The notes under the pieces are model-generated. The model saw nothing but the letters and a program-made list of their open reading frames with translations. It ran no database searches and was not told the origin of the DNA. 44,087 nucleotides of DNA, from positions 86,079-130,165 of the forward strand of contig NTKQ01000001.1 in NCBI GenBank assembly GCA_002457075.1. The letters run 5' to 3'. The position numbers and the translations under genes are program-made. Positions 37,108-44,087 of this stretch are shown piece after piece. Each line of letters opens with the position of its first letter. Position 1 is the stretch's first letter. The DNA is from Cryomorphaceae bacterium MED-G11 (lineage in GTDB: Bacteria; Bacteroidota; Bacteroidia; Flavobacteriales; Flavobacteriaceae).

Positions 37108-38009
37108 TGTTTTTATTTGATGAATCATATAGACTAAAGAACTTTGGCTATTACGTTTTAGGCTCTTTTATACTTATAATTTTTAGTACAATAGGACAAA
37201 TCCCTTTGCTGTTTTTTTTACCATCTGAGCTTCCAGCTCCAGATGCATCAGCTATGGATCTTTTTAAAGATATTCCTTCAAACCTAAGGCTATTTCTTAT
37301 CTTAATTAGTTTCGTTTTTGTTGTTCCAGCTATTTGGTTAGTAGTTAAAAAACTTCATGACCTTCCAATAATGTCAATTTTATCAAGTAGAAAAAAAATT
37401 GATTTGCAGAGAGTTTTGTATTCTTTTATGATATGGGCTGCAGTAGTTACTTCATTTGTATTGTTAGAATATTTTATTTCTCCAGAAAACTATCAAGTAA
37501 ATTTCAATTTTAATCAGTTCATAGTACTTGCTATAATTGCAATTTTACTTATTCCGATTCAAACAAGTGTAGAGGAAATTGTATTTAGAGGTTATCTTAT
37601 GCAAGGGTTTGGAAATTGGTTTAATAGCAGACTAATGGCTTTACTTCTTACATCAATTGTATTTGGTTCATTGCATTTAGCAAATCCAGAAATTGGTGCA
37701 CTAGGATATGAGTTTATAGTATTTTATATAGCCATAGGTTTAGTATTAGGGATAATGACATTAATGGATGAAGGTATTGAATTAGCTTTAGGATTTCATG
37801 CTGCTAATAATTTATGTGTTGCATTACTAGTAACATCAGATTGGACTGCTTTTCAAACAGAATCAATTCTAATAGATATCTCTGAGCCAAAATTAACTTT
37901 ATTGAGTTGGATTATGCCTTTTGTTATATATCCTATTCTTCTTAAAATCTTTGCTAAAAAGTATTCTTGGACAGATTGGAGAGGAAAGTTATTTTCAAAG
38001 ATTAGATAA
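37107..38009 (+). CDS. CPBP-family intramembrane glutamic endopeptidase
   Basis: A 300-residue polytopic membrane protein of the Abi/CAAX-processing family. The three motifs are present: 'EEIVFRGYLMQGF' (catalytic Glu pair and Arg, near residue 156), 'FGSLHLAN' (His, near 191) and 'LGFHAANNL' (His and Asn, near 230). A bacterial substrate cannot be predicted. Its ATG overlaps the TAA of the PAS-prenyltransferase gene by one base, so the two are translationally linked. The 3' end overlaps the convergent GNAT gene by 15 bases. Confidence 0.9.
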   Translation: MFLFDESYRLKNFGYYVLGSFILIIFSTIGQIPLLFFLPSELPAPDASAMDLFKDIPSNLRLFLILISFVFVVPAIWLVVKKLHDLPIMSILSSRKKIDLQRVLYSFMIWAAVVTSFVLLEYFISPENYQVNFNFNQFIVLAIIAILLIPIQTSVEEIVFRGYLMQGFGNWFNSRLMALLLTSIVFGSLHLANPEIGALGYEFIVFYIAIGLVLGIMTLMDEGIELALGFHAANNLCVALLVTSDWTAFQTESILIDISEPKLTLLSWIMPFVIYPILLKIFAKKYSWTDWRGKLFSKIR

Positions 38010-38465
38010 TAATAACTCCATTTTTATATCACTTCTTTTATAAGGCGTATTGTTTTCAATATTTATTTTCTTAAAGCCAAATTTATTATATAAATGAATT
38101 GAATTTTTTAATACTGAATTTGAATATAATATTACAGATTTATATTTTTTCTTTTTTGCAAAATCAATTATGAAATTTATTAACTGATTGCCAATACCAT
38201 TTCCTCTTAATTCTTTGTTGACTGCCATTTTATTTAGTTCATAAACACCGTTTTCTCTTGGAATTAATGCCATAGTTCCTACAACAGAATTGTTATATAT
38301 GGCAAAGAAAATATATCCATCTTTATCTATTATTTCCTCTTTACAATTTTTAAGTACTTTTTCATCATAATCCTCCACATAGAAGTACTCATTTAACCAA
38401 TCATAATTGAGTTCATAAAAGTATTTTGAATATTGATCTTGAAATGGGACTATACTAACCTTCAT
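37995..38465 (-). CDS. GNAT-family N-acetyltransferase
   Basis: A 156-residue acetyl-CoA-dependent transferase. '[20 protein letters not shown]' forms the central strands, and '[19 protein letters not shown]' carries the acetyl-CoA pyrophosphate loop (RGNGIG). 'YNKFGFKKI' near the end is the usual last motif. The N-terminal part has an acidic, aromatic stretch ('[15 protein letters not shown]'). The acceptor is unknown. The gene overlaps the end of fumC by 11 bases and is probably co-transcribed with it. Confidence 0.88.
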   Translation of the reverse strand: MKVSIVPFQDQYSKYFYELNYDWLNEYFYVEDYDEKVLKNCKEEIIDKDGYIFFAIYNNSVVGTMALIPRENGVYELNKMAVNKELRGNGIGNQLINFIIDFAKKKKYKSVILYSNSVLKNSIHLYNKFGFKKINIENNTPYKRSDIKMELLLSNL

Positions 38466-39852
38466 TGTTAGTCATTCTAGTTGGATTCACATACGAATCA
38501 AACTCTTCCTCAGTTAAGAATGCTAATTGAAGAGCAGCTTCTTTAAGTGTAATGTCTTCCTTATATGCCTTATTAGCTATTTCAGCAGCTTTATAGTATC
38601 CTATTTTTGAATTTAATGCTGTTACAAGCATTAAAGAGTCATTTAGAAATTTTTCAATTCTTTTTTTATTTGGTTTTATACCATCAATGCAGTTTTCTGC
38701 AAAACTTAATGAGGCATCACCTAAAATTTTTGATGATTCAATAATATTGAAAGCAAATAGTGGTTTAAAAACATTTAGCTCAAAATGACCATTAGCTCCT
38801 GCAAAACTAACAGCAACATCATTTCCTATGATTTGTGCACATACCATAGAAATTGCTTCACATTGAGTTGGATTTACCTTTCCAGGCATAATAGAGCTAC
38901 CTGGTTCGTTTACCGGAAGTAGGAGTTCACCAAGTCCTGATCTAGGTCCAGACCCCATTAATCTTATATCATTAGATACTTTATAAATTGAGGCTGAAAT
39001 AGTCTTTAATGCACCATGCATTTCTACAATACAATCATGAGAAGCAATACCTTCAAACTTATTGGGTGACTCCTTAAAAGAAAGACCTGTGTTTTTTGAA
39101 ATATAATCAACTACTTTTTTTGAATAACCTTTAGGAGTATTGAGACCAGTTCCAACAGCTGTACCTCCAATAGGGAGTTCACTTAAATGACCAATAGCAT
39201 TTTCAATTGTTTTGATTCCATGATCGAGTTGAGAAACATAACCAGAAAATTCTTGACCTAGAGTAATGGGAGTTGCATCCATTAAATGAGTTCTTCCAAT
39301 TTTAACTACTTCATTAAACTCTTTAGACTTATTGTTAAGACTATCTCTTAATTCTTTAAGATTTATTAGAGTGTTTTTAGAAATTATCTTCATAGCAGCA
39401 ATATTTATTGCTGTTGGAAAAGTGTCATTTGATGATTGTGAGAGATTAACATCATCATTAGGTGATAATGTTTTATCGGATTCGCCTAATTTTTTCCCTT
39501 CTATTAAATGAGCTCTGTTAGAAATCACCTCATTTATATTCATATTTGTCTGAGTTCCAGATCCAGTTTGCCAAATAACTAAAGGGAACTGATCATTATG
39601 CTTATTTTCAAGTATTTCATCACAAACTTTTTGAATTAAATTAGATTTTTTTTTAGATAAAATCCCTAAATCTTCATTTGTTTGTGCTGCAGATTTTTTT
39701 ATTACTGCGTACGCATGAATAATTTCAATTGGCATTGAGGAAGGATCACCTATCTTAAAATTCTTTCTTGATCTTTCAGTTTGAGCTCCCCATAAGGAGT
39801 CTTTAGGTACCTTAACTTCACCTAATGTATCTTTTTCAATTCTATAGTCCAT
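38455..39852 (-). CDS. fumC: Fumarate hydratase class II
   Basis: A 465-residue iron-independent fumarase of the citric acid cycle. '[20 protein letters not shown]' opens it, '[20 protein letters not shown]' is active-site region A, '[20 protein letters not shown]' region B, and '[16 protein letters not shown]' is the superfamily signature holding the catalytic Ser loop. Together these distinguish FumC from aspartase and argininosuccinate lyase. Length is normal. It is divergent from a 52-residue membrane protein gene. Confidence 0.97.
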   Translation of the reverse strand: MDYRIEKDTLGEVKVPKDSLWGAQTERSRKNFKIGDPSSMPIEIIHAYAVIKKSAAQTNEDLGILSKKKSNLIQKVCDEILENKHNDQFPLVIWQTGSGTQTNMNINEVISNRAHLIEGKKLGESDKTLSPNDDVNLSQSSNDTFPTAINIAAMKIISKNTLINLKELRDSLNNKSKEFNEVVKIGRTHLMDATPITLGQEFSGYVSQLDHGIKTIENAIGHLSELPIGGTAVGTGLNTPKGYSKKVVDYISKNTGLSFKESPNKFEGIASHDCIVEMHGALKTISASIYKVSNDIRLMGSGPRSGLGELLLPVNEPGSSIMPGKVNPTQCEAISMVCAQIIGNDVAVSFAGANGHFELNVFKPLFAFNIIESSKILGDASLSFAENCIDGIKPNKKRIEKFLNDSLMLVTALNSKIGYYKAAEIANKAYKEDITLKEAALQLAFLTEEEFDSYVNPTRMTNNEG

Positions 39853-39857
39853 CGTCT

Positions 39858-39887
39858 TTGTAATTTACTTAAAAAAATTTACTTTTG
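39858..39887 (+). promoter_or_regulatory. Bacteroidota-type promoter for the 52-residue membrane protein
   Basis: TTG (39858-39860), a 19-base spacer and TACTTTTG (39880-39887) match the full consensus TTG-N17-23-TAnnTTTG. Transcription would begin near 39894, about 12 bases before the ATG at 39906. This is the best complete promoter in the window. Confidence 0.55.
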
Positions 39888-39898
39888 TAAAGCAATTA

Positions 39899-39906
39899 CA
39901 AATATA
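39899..39906 (-). promoter_or_regulatory. Candidate -7 box for fumC
   Basis: The minus strand reads TATATTTG, matching TAnnTTTG, 47 bases before the fumC start. A -33 TTG is only found at too short a distance. It would lie back to back with the promoter of the small membrane protein. Confidence 0.3.
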
Positions 39907-40064
39907 TGGAGTTTCAACAATACCTCGGTTTTTTAGCATTTTTAGCAATATTCGGTCTAGGCTTTTGGCTTATGATTTTTTTAGCTATAGTTGCACCATA
40001 TTGGGCTTCAACATATATTTCTATAAAAATTAAAGATTTTATTACTAAAAAGTTAAAATCTTAA
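39906..40064 (+). CDS. Small membrane protein, 52 residues
   Basis: The ATG-initiated frame encodes MEFQQYLGFLAFLAIFGLGF followed by WLMIFLAIVAPYWAS and a basic tail rich in Lys (KIKDFITKKLKS). One long or two short membrane spans cover residues 6-32; the positive tail would sit in the cytoplasm. A complete TTG-N19-TAnnTTTG promoter lies just upstream, and the frame ends with a 4-base overlap onto the convergent receptor gene, as other genes do here. It fills the only space between fumC and the receptor. I do not recognise a family. Small size leaves some chance that it is not expressed. Confidence 0.6.
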   Translation: MEFQQYLGFLAFLAIFGLGFWLMIFLAIVAPYWASTYISIKIKDFITKKLKS

Positions 40065-42562
40065 TCGAAGATTGGTCCTTCATCACCGCCACCATCACTA
40101 AAGTCTTCTTGATTACTTCTAGATCTTTGCTTTCGTTTAGATTTATTTTCATTTATTCTGTATGAAAAAGTTAATACCCAAGAAGGTTCTCTCCACTGTC
40201 CCTCAGACTCAGATCTAAATGTATCCCTTGTGGTTGTTGACCTCCATTTACCAGTATTAAATAAGTCAGAATATCTAAGTGAAATATTTCCTTTCTTATC
40301 AAGAATACTCTTTTGAATTGCTGCAGTTGTAAATCCAAATGCCTTTCTTTTAGAGAAAGCATTTTCGCTAGGACCTCTTAAGAATCCAAAAAATTGAAGA
40401 CTATAATCTTTTGGAAGTCTAATGAATCCATTAAATCTAGCACTCCAATTTGTATCGTCAGAATCAAAACTTTGATTATTGTATGTACCTCTAATTTTAG
40501 TAGAATTTAATGTAAAACTTCCATTAATTCTTACAGATCTAGAAGGGGTGTATGTTATGCTTAATTCAGAGCCAATTCTCTTATTAGTTGACAAATTTAT
40601 TGGATAATACTCAAGTACAGGAACCTGTAAAACAGGATTATTAGAACCTGACTCTACAATTAAATTAACTATGTCTCCAGTCTCTTGCTGAATTCTTTCA
40701 ACATTACCATCTGATTGTCTATAAAATAATGCAGTATTAATTGTAATTTTTTTGAATCTTTTAAGGTAATCAACTTCATAAGCAGATGTAAAAGTAGGAT
40801 CTAAAAACGGATTACCTCTTCTGTAAGAAGTTATTGAATTTCTTCTAGGAAAAGGATTAATATCCCATCCTCTTGGTCTTCTTACTCTTTTACTATATCC
40901 TAAAGTTATAGATTCTAGATCTGAAAATTGATATGCAATATTAACAGTTGGAAATAGATCAGAGTATTTTTTTACTTCAAATTGATTTGTAGTTCTTTGA
41001 TCAATTTCTTGTTTAGAATCTTCATATCTAAGACCTAATAAAACTGAAAGGGCATTGAATTTTTTACCAAATTGTGTGTAAAATGAGTTAATGTTTTCAG
41101 TATACTTAAAAATATTAGATAAACCAGAGTCTGATTGGTACAGATCTCCTCGAAGGAAAGAAACATCAAAATCAGTCTCTCTATCCAGGAATCTACCTCT
41201 GTATCCAAGTTCAAATTCTGTATTCTCATCAATAGGAAATACATAATCAACTTGAGCGAGTAACCTATTTTGAAAATCAATATTAGTAGTTCTTTCAAAT
41301 GCTGATGAAGAAACAAATGGTATAGTTGAAAAATCTTCAATGTTGTCAACTGAGTTTTCATCATCTTCTTCATATGAAATTCTGGCACTTAGAGTATGAC
41401 CATCCTTATCAAAGTCTTTGTAAAAATCAAGAGCATATTCAAAAGATTCTTCTAGTTCAGTATCGTTAGCTATTCTTTCATTAGATGATACAATATCAAT
41501 GTTTGTTATATCGTTAACGACGTTTCTAGAATAACTTAATTGATCACCTTTTCTATAAAATCCACTTAAGGTTAAAGAGGTTTTATCATCAAAATAGTAT
41601 TCAACACCTAGATTAAAGAAGTTGTTTTTTGAATTTCGATTGCTTTTAGTCTGGTTGTCTATTTTTAAATTACTATTGAAATACTCTGTATTACCAGTAA
41701 AATTGCTATTGTTATCAGAGTCTTTAAAAGATGTAGTATTAAATATATTTATCTTGTTATTTCTTAAATTAAAAGTACCTGATGCACCAGAGCTCTTTGG
41801 ATCACCTGCATTTAAATTAACATTACCGTTAAAGCCTAATAAATCTTGTTTCTTTAGAATAATATTTAGGATACCAGCTGTTCCCTCTGCAGAATACCTG
41901 GCAGACGGTGAAGTAACTACTTCAACTTTCTCTATGGATTCAGATGGAATAGATCGAAGACCTTGAGGTCCAGCTAATCCAACTAAACCTGAAGGTTTAC
42001 CATTTATTAAAATTTTGACATTGCTATTTCCCCTTAAGGACACAACTCCATCAAAGTCTACTTCAATAGATGGAATGTTAGCTAGTACATCTGAAACATT
42101 ACCACCTCTTACAGTTATATCTTGTCCAATATTGTATATTTTTTTATCTAATCTGACTTCAACTTGAGTTCTTTCTGCCCTAACTTCAACTTCATCAAGC
42201 ATAGAAACATCAATATTCAAGGCAATATTTCCGATATCAGTATTTTCTACAACTCTTAAATTTTCATTAACATGTGATTCAAACGATATGTAGTCAATTT
42301 TTAAATTGTACATTCCTGGGTTTACATCCACTGAGAACTTTCCGTTTTCATCCGTTATTCCACCAAAAATTTTATCTGGAATTCTTTTATGCTCTAATGA
42401 TATAGTAGCATACTCTAGTGGTTCAGAGGTTTCAGAATCAGTCACAATTCCTGAAACATTGAAAATCATCTTAGCAAAATTTGCACGTTGCTCAGCAGTA
42501 TATTCTTGTGAAAATGTGTAGGAAGTAAAAGTTAATAAGAGAAAAAAATAAATTTTGTTCAT
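40061..42562 (-). CDS. TonB-dependent-receptor-like outer membrane protein with CarboxypepD_reg-like domain
   Basis: An 833-residue outer membrane protein. After a signal peptide (about residues 1-18) comes a carboxypeptidase-regulatory-like beta domain ('VSGIVTDSETSEPLEYATIS' to about residue 110). The plug follows, with 'DVLANIPSIEVDFDGVVSLR' and 'NVKILINGKPSG'. 'VTSPSARYSAEGTAGILNII' closes it. The rest is a beta-barrel of the OMP_b-brl_3 type, then a basic and finally Gly/Asp-rich tail (DGGGDEGPIFD). The substrate is unknown; no SusD partner is present. It lies downstream of an ECF sigma operon but has its own promoter candidate. Confidence 0.9.
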   Translation of the reverse strand: MNKIYFFLLLTFTSYTFSQEYTAEQRANFAKMIFNVSGIVTDSETSEPLEYATISLEHKRIPDKIFGGITDENGKFSVDVNPGMYNLKIDYISFESHVNENLRVVENTDIGNIALNIDVSMLDEVEVRAERTQVEVRLDKKIYNIGQDITVRGGNVSDVLANIPSIEVDFDGVVSLRGNSNVKILINGKPSGLVGLAGPQGLRSIPSESIEKVEVVTSPSARYSAEGTAGILNIILKKQDLLGFNGNVNLNAGDPKSSGASGTFNLRNNKINIFNTTSFKDSDNNSNFTGNTEYFNSNLKIDNQTKSNRNSKNNFFNLGVEYYFDDKTSLTLSGFYRKGDQLSYSRNVVNDITNIDIVSSNERIANDTELEESFEYALDFYKDFDKDGHTLSARISYEEDDENSVDNIEDFSTIPFVSSSAFERTTNIDFQNRLLAQVDYVFPIDENTEFELGYRGRFLDRETDFDVSFLRGDLYQSDSGLSNIFKYTENINSFYTQFGKKFNALSVLLGLRYEDSKQEIDQRTTNQFEVKKYSDLFPTVNIAYQFSDLESITLGYSKRVRRPRGWDINPFPRRNSITSYRRGNPFLDPTFTSAYEVDYLKRFKKITINTALFYRQSDGNVERIQQETGDIVNLIVESGSNNPVLQVPVLEYYPINLSTNKRIGSELSITYTPSRSVRINGSFTLNSTKIRGTYNNQSFDSDDTNWSARFNGFIRLPKDYSLQFFGFLRGPSENAFSKRKAFGFTTAAIQKSILDKKGNISLRYSDLFNTGKWRSTTTRDTFRSESEGQWREPSWVLTFSYRINENKSKRKQRSRSNQEDFSDGGGDEGPIFD

Positions 42563-42581
42563 TTTTGAAAGTTTGGTTGGG

Positions 42582-42616
42582 CAAATATATTTTTTTAGAA
42601 ATTAATCTAAACACAA
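42582..42616 (-). promoter_or_regulatory. Candidate promoter for the outer membrane receptor gene
   Basis: On the minus strand, TTG (42614-42616), a 24-base spacer and TATATTTG (42582-42589). The -7 box is a full match to TAnnTTTG; the spacer is one base above the usual upper limit. The expected start near 42575 gives a leader of about 13 bases. Confidence 0.4.
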
Positions 42617-42631
42617 GGTTTTGTTAAAGTA

Positions 42632-43051
42632 TTAGTCATTTTTTTTTGACCTTTTTCTTTTACTTTTAGTAATTAAAATTCTTTGTTTTTTACTTAAAGA
42701 CTTATTAAATTTTTTTCTAATTGTATCAATTCTTCTATCATACCTCTCAATCAACTTTTTTTGATCATTTGAAAATGATTCCATAACCATTTTTCTTTTC
42801 TCTCTGTATGATATGGTGGTATCTGCAATAATTTCTTTTTGAGAATCAGTAAAAGTCTCACGAATTGAAATTCTTTGTTTACTTAAGTACTTCTTTTCTT
42901 TTTCAATTAGTTCTTTTTGAGAATCAGTAAAAGTTTCAATTAGTTCTATAGAGAATCTACTTTTTTTATCTTTTTTATCTTGACTAAACAGTGTATTTAG
43001 GTTAAACACTGTAATAAAAAGTAATACAAATATTTTAATCTTTCTTGTCAT
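42632..43051 (-). CDS. Exported protein made of four tandem 26-residue LTxxQ-like repeats
   Basis: A 139-residue protein with a signal peptide ('FVLLFITVFNLNTLFSQ', mature from about residue 25). The rest is built of repeats with a period of exactly 26 residues, beginning 'ETFTDSQKELI', 'ETFTDSQKEII', 'ESFSNDQKKLI' and a last partial 'KSLSKKQRILI'. The heads resemble the LTxxQ motif of Spy/CpxP periplasmic chaperones, and the linkers are charged helices. A very basic tail ends it (KSKRKRSKKND). It is the third gene of the ECF sigma operon, 31 bases after the putative anti-sigma gene. A periplasmic stress or sensing role is inferred from context only. Confidence 0.78.
   Translation of the reverse strand: MTRKIKIFVLLFITVFNLNTLFSQDKKDKKSRFSIELIETFTDSQKELIEKEKKYLSKQRISIRETFTDSQKEIIADTTISYREKRKMVMESFSNDQKKLIERYDRRIDTIRKKFNKSLSKKQRILITKSKRKRSKKND
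42833..42934. repeat. 24-base direct repeat inside the tandem-repeat protein gene
   Basis: The same 24 bases (TTCTTTTTGAGAATCAGTAA plus AAGT) occur at 42833-42856 and 42911-42934, exactly 78 bases apart, that is 26 codons. They encode the TDSQKE cores of repeats one and two. Identity at the DNA level suggests a recent duplication or conversion. Confidence 0.85.
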
Positions 43052-43082
43052 TGTTCTTTAGAACTTATAAATATTAAAAAGT

Positions 43083-43412
43083 TTATTTAGGAATTTTAAT
43101 TTCATTAATAGCCAGATTATTTGTAAAGTATTCAAGTATATCTTCCTCACTAATATCTTCTTCACTAATAATAGAATAAATTATTGGAGAATTTTGATCA
43201 TATTCAAATGATTCAGTCTTAAAATTTAAAAAATTATATGATATTAAACTTCCTATGAATATAGCTGCAATTGGGTATTTATATATACTCAAAATATTTT
43301 TTATTGTTGAGCTCTTTTCTTTAGTATTTGAGGAATTAATAATTTGATCTTTAGATTCCTTAAAATAATTTTGAGGTATTTTAAAACCTAATTTATTATA
43401 ATGTTGATTCAT
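43083..43412 (-). CDS. Putative anti-sigma factor, single-span membrane protein
   Basis: A 109-residue protein with one membrane span near residues 49-65 ('YPIAAIFIGSLISYNFL'). The cytoplasmic N-terminal part carries 'FKIPQNYFKESKDQI', a F-x-x-P-x-x-Y-F pattern that I recall from short Bacteroidota proteins encoded beside ECF sigma factors. The outer part is short and acidic ('ISEEDISEEDILEYF'). It overlaps the sigma gene by 17 bases. No zinc-binding HxxxCxxC motif of the ZAS anti-sigma type is present, so the anti-sigma role is inferred from position and topology. Confidence 0.6.
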   Translation of the reverse strand: MNQHYNKLGFKIPQNYFKESKDQIINSSNTKEKSSTIKNILSIYKYPIAAIFIGSLISYNFLNFKTESFEYDQNSPIIYSIISEEDISEEDILEYFTNNLAINEIKIPK

Positions 43413-43941
43413 CTATTTCTTTTTTAATTATTTTTTCTACTGAATAATATATTGATTTAATAGTATTTATATTCATATCTGTAATCTTTGATATTTCACT
43501 AAATTTTAGTTCGTCAAAATATTTCATATTAAAGATATTTCTTTGTCTAAGACTTAAGTCAGATAAAATTTGATGAAATTTTAATGATAGATTTTCTGCA
43601 TCAAAATATTCATCGGCATATAGTTTTCGTGAATAGTTATCATCATTTGAATCTAGCTCAACTTTTTTAAGTTTAGACTCATTAGTTAAAAACCTAATGG
43701 ATTCATTGTATGCAATTCTATAAATCCATGTTGATAGCTTACTCTTCTCTTTAAAGTTCTCAATACCCTTGAAAATTCTAATGTATGTGTTTTGAAGTAC
43801 ATCATTAGCTGAGTCGTGAGATAATACCATCTTTCTTATCATCCAGTATATTTTTTCATGATATAAATCTACTAGATGGCTAAAGCCCTTATTTTTTGAA
43901 GTAGGATTCTTTAAAAGTTTGAGTAAAATACCTTCTTTCAA
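43396..43941 (-). CDS. ECF-family RNA polymerase sigma factor
   Basis: A 181-residue sigma-70-family factor of the extracytoplasmic-function group. Region 2 shows 'DLYHEKIYWMIRKMV', 'ANDVLQNTYIRIFKGI' and 'LSTWIYRIAYNESIRFL' (the -10-reading part). Region 4 shows 'LSLRQRNIFNMKYFDELKFS' and a helix-turn-helix 'EISKITDMNINTIKSIYYSV'. The start codon is TTG; no ATG lies in frame between the rplT stop and the conserved start. It leads an operon with a membrane protein and a tandem-repeat exported protein, the usual sigma / anti-sigma / target layout. Confidence 0.92.
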   Translation of the reverse strand: MKEGILLKLLKNPTSKNKGFSHLVDLYHEKIYWMIRKMVLSHDSANDVLQNTYIRIFKGIENFKEKSKLSTWIYRIAYNESIRFLTNESKLKKVELDSNDDNYSRKLYADEYFDAENLSLKFHQILSDLSLRQRNIFNMKYFDELKFSEISKITDMNINTIKSIYYSVEKIIKKEIDESTL

Positions 43942-44001
43942 TCTATATTTTTTTATTAGACCTAAAAAAAATGATAAAGTTGAGGTAGGAGTGGGGTATG
44001 G

Positions 44002-44087
44002 TTATTTTAATGACTTAATAATTGCCTCAAATGCATTTGGGTTATTCATAGCTAAATCAGCTAAGACCTTTCTATTAAGAGAGATTT
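44002..44087 (-). CDS. rplT: 50S ribosomal protein L20, C-terminal end only
   Basis: The last 27 residues of a minus-strand frame enter from the right edge: 'ISLNRKVLADLAMNNPNAFE' followed by AIIKSLK and a TAA stop at 44002-44004. This is the conserved end of L20. The start and most of the gene lie beyond the window. The ECF sigma gene begins 60 bases further on; I saw no clear hairpin terminator between them. Confidence 0.9.
   Translation of the reverse strand, partial: ISLNRKVLADLAMNNPNAFEAIIKSLK

Noticed and set aside
41622-41966. 114-residue open frame antisense to the receptor gene
   Set aside because: It lies wholly within the conserved plug and barrel coding region and shows no recognisable motif.
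1-44087. Mobile elements, prophage, CRISPR or defence genes
   Set aside because: No transposase, integrase, phage, Cas or toxin-antitoxin protein was recognised, and no long direct or inverted repeats were seen outside the 26-residue repeat gene.

Overview
The window looks like a compact, AT-rich chromosome segment from a marine-type member of the Bacteroidota, most likely Flavobacteriia. Several things point there: a TonB-linked outer membrane receptor with a CarboxypepD_reg-like N-terminal domain, an ECF sigma factor beside a small one-span membrane protein, the order ftsK-lolA-lptF/G-ribB, and promoter boxes of the Bacteroidota type TAnnTTTG. Coding sequence fills almost everything. No intergenic gap exceeds about 200 bases, and no mobile element, phage gene, CRISPR array or rRNA gene was seen. 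I cannot name a genus from sequence alone.

Layout. 1-3.1 kb: the end of pxpC (5-oxoprolinase subunit), an unknown exported protein, a DASS-type Na+/carboxylate symporter, and tRNA-Ser(UGA) with a clear intrinsic terminator. 3.2-9.4 kb: a TSUP permease, then a minus-strand overlapping operon ftsK > lolA-like > lptF/G-like > ribB whose GTP cyclohydrolase II half looks dead. 9.4-15.9 kb: an NhaC antiporter, a short tilS overlapping a dsbD-like gene, a nitroreductase and an aldehyde dehydrogenase.

16.1-30.1 kb is a branched-chain amino acid supercluster. The plus-strand operon ilvD-ilvB-ilvN-ilvC-ilvA-gapN runs into the minus-strand operon leuA-leuC-leuD-cimA-leuB. Between them they encode valine, leucine and isoleucine synthesis up to the final transamination. 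2-Oxobutyrate for isoleucine can apparently be made by two routes: IlvA from threonine, and CimA plus LeuCD and LeuB from pyruvate. The NADPH-forming gapN could feed the NADPH-using IlvC. panB, which draws on the valine precursor, lies a little further on.

30.2-38.5 kb: a helical-repeat protein of unknown role, an RluA-type pseudouridine synthase overlapping panB, then dnaK, a MenI-like hotdog thioesterase, a PAS domain fused to a UbiA/MenA-type prenyltransferase, a CPBP membrane protease and a GNAT acetyltransferase. 38.5-44.1 kb: fumC, a 52-residue membrane protein with its own good promoter, a TonB-type receptor, an ECF sigma / putative anti-sigma / tandem-repeat protein operon, and the C-terminal end of rplT.

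The observations most worth a second look are the PAS-prenyltransferase fusion, the 26-residue tandem-repeat protein behind the ECF sigma factor, the double route to isoleucine with gapN in the ilv operon, the degenerate RibA half of ribB, the paired dyads and sigma-54-like site before dnaK, and the fact that all seven convergent gene pairs overlap or abut. All family calls were made by reading the proteins and from memory of the families; no searches were run.
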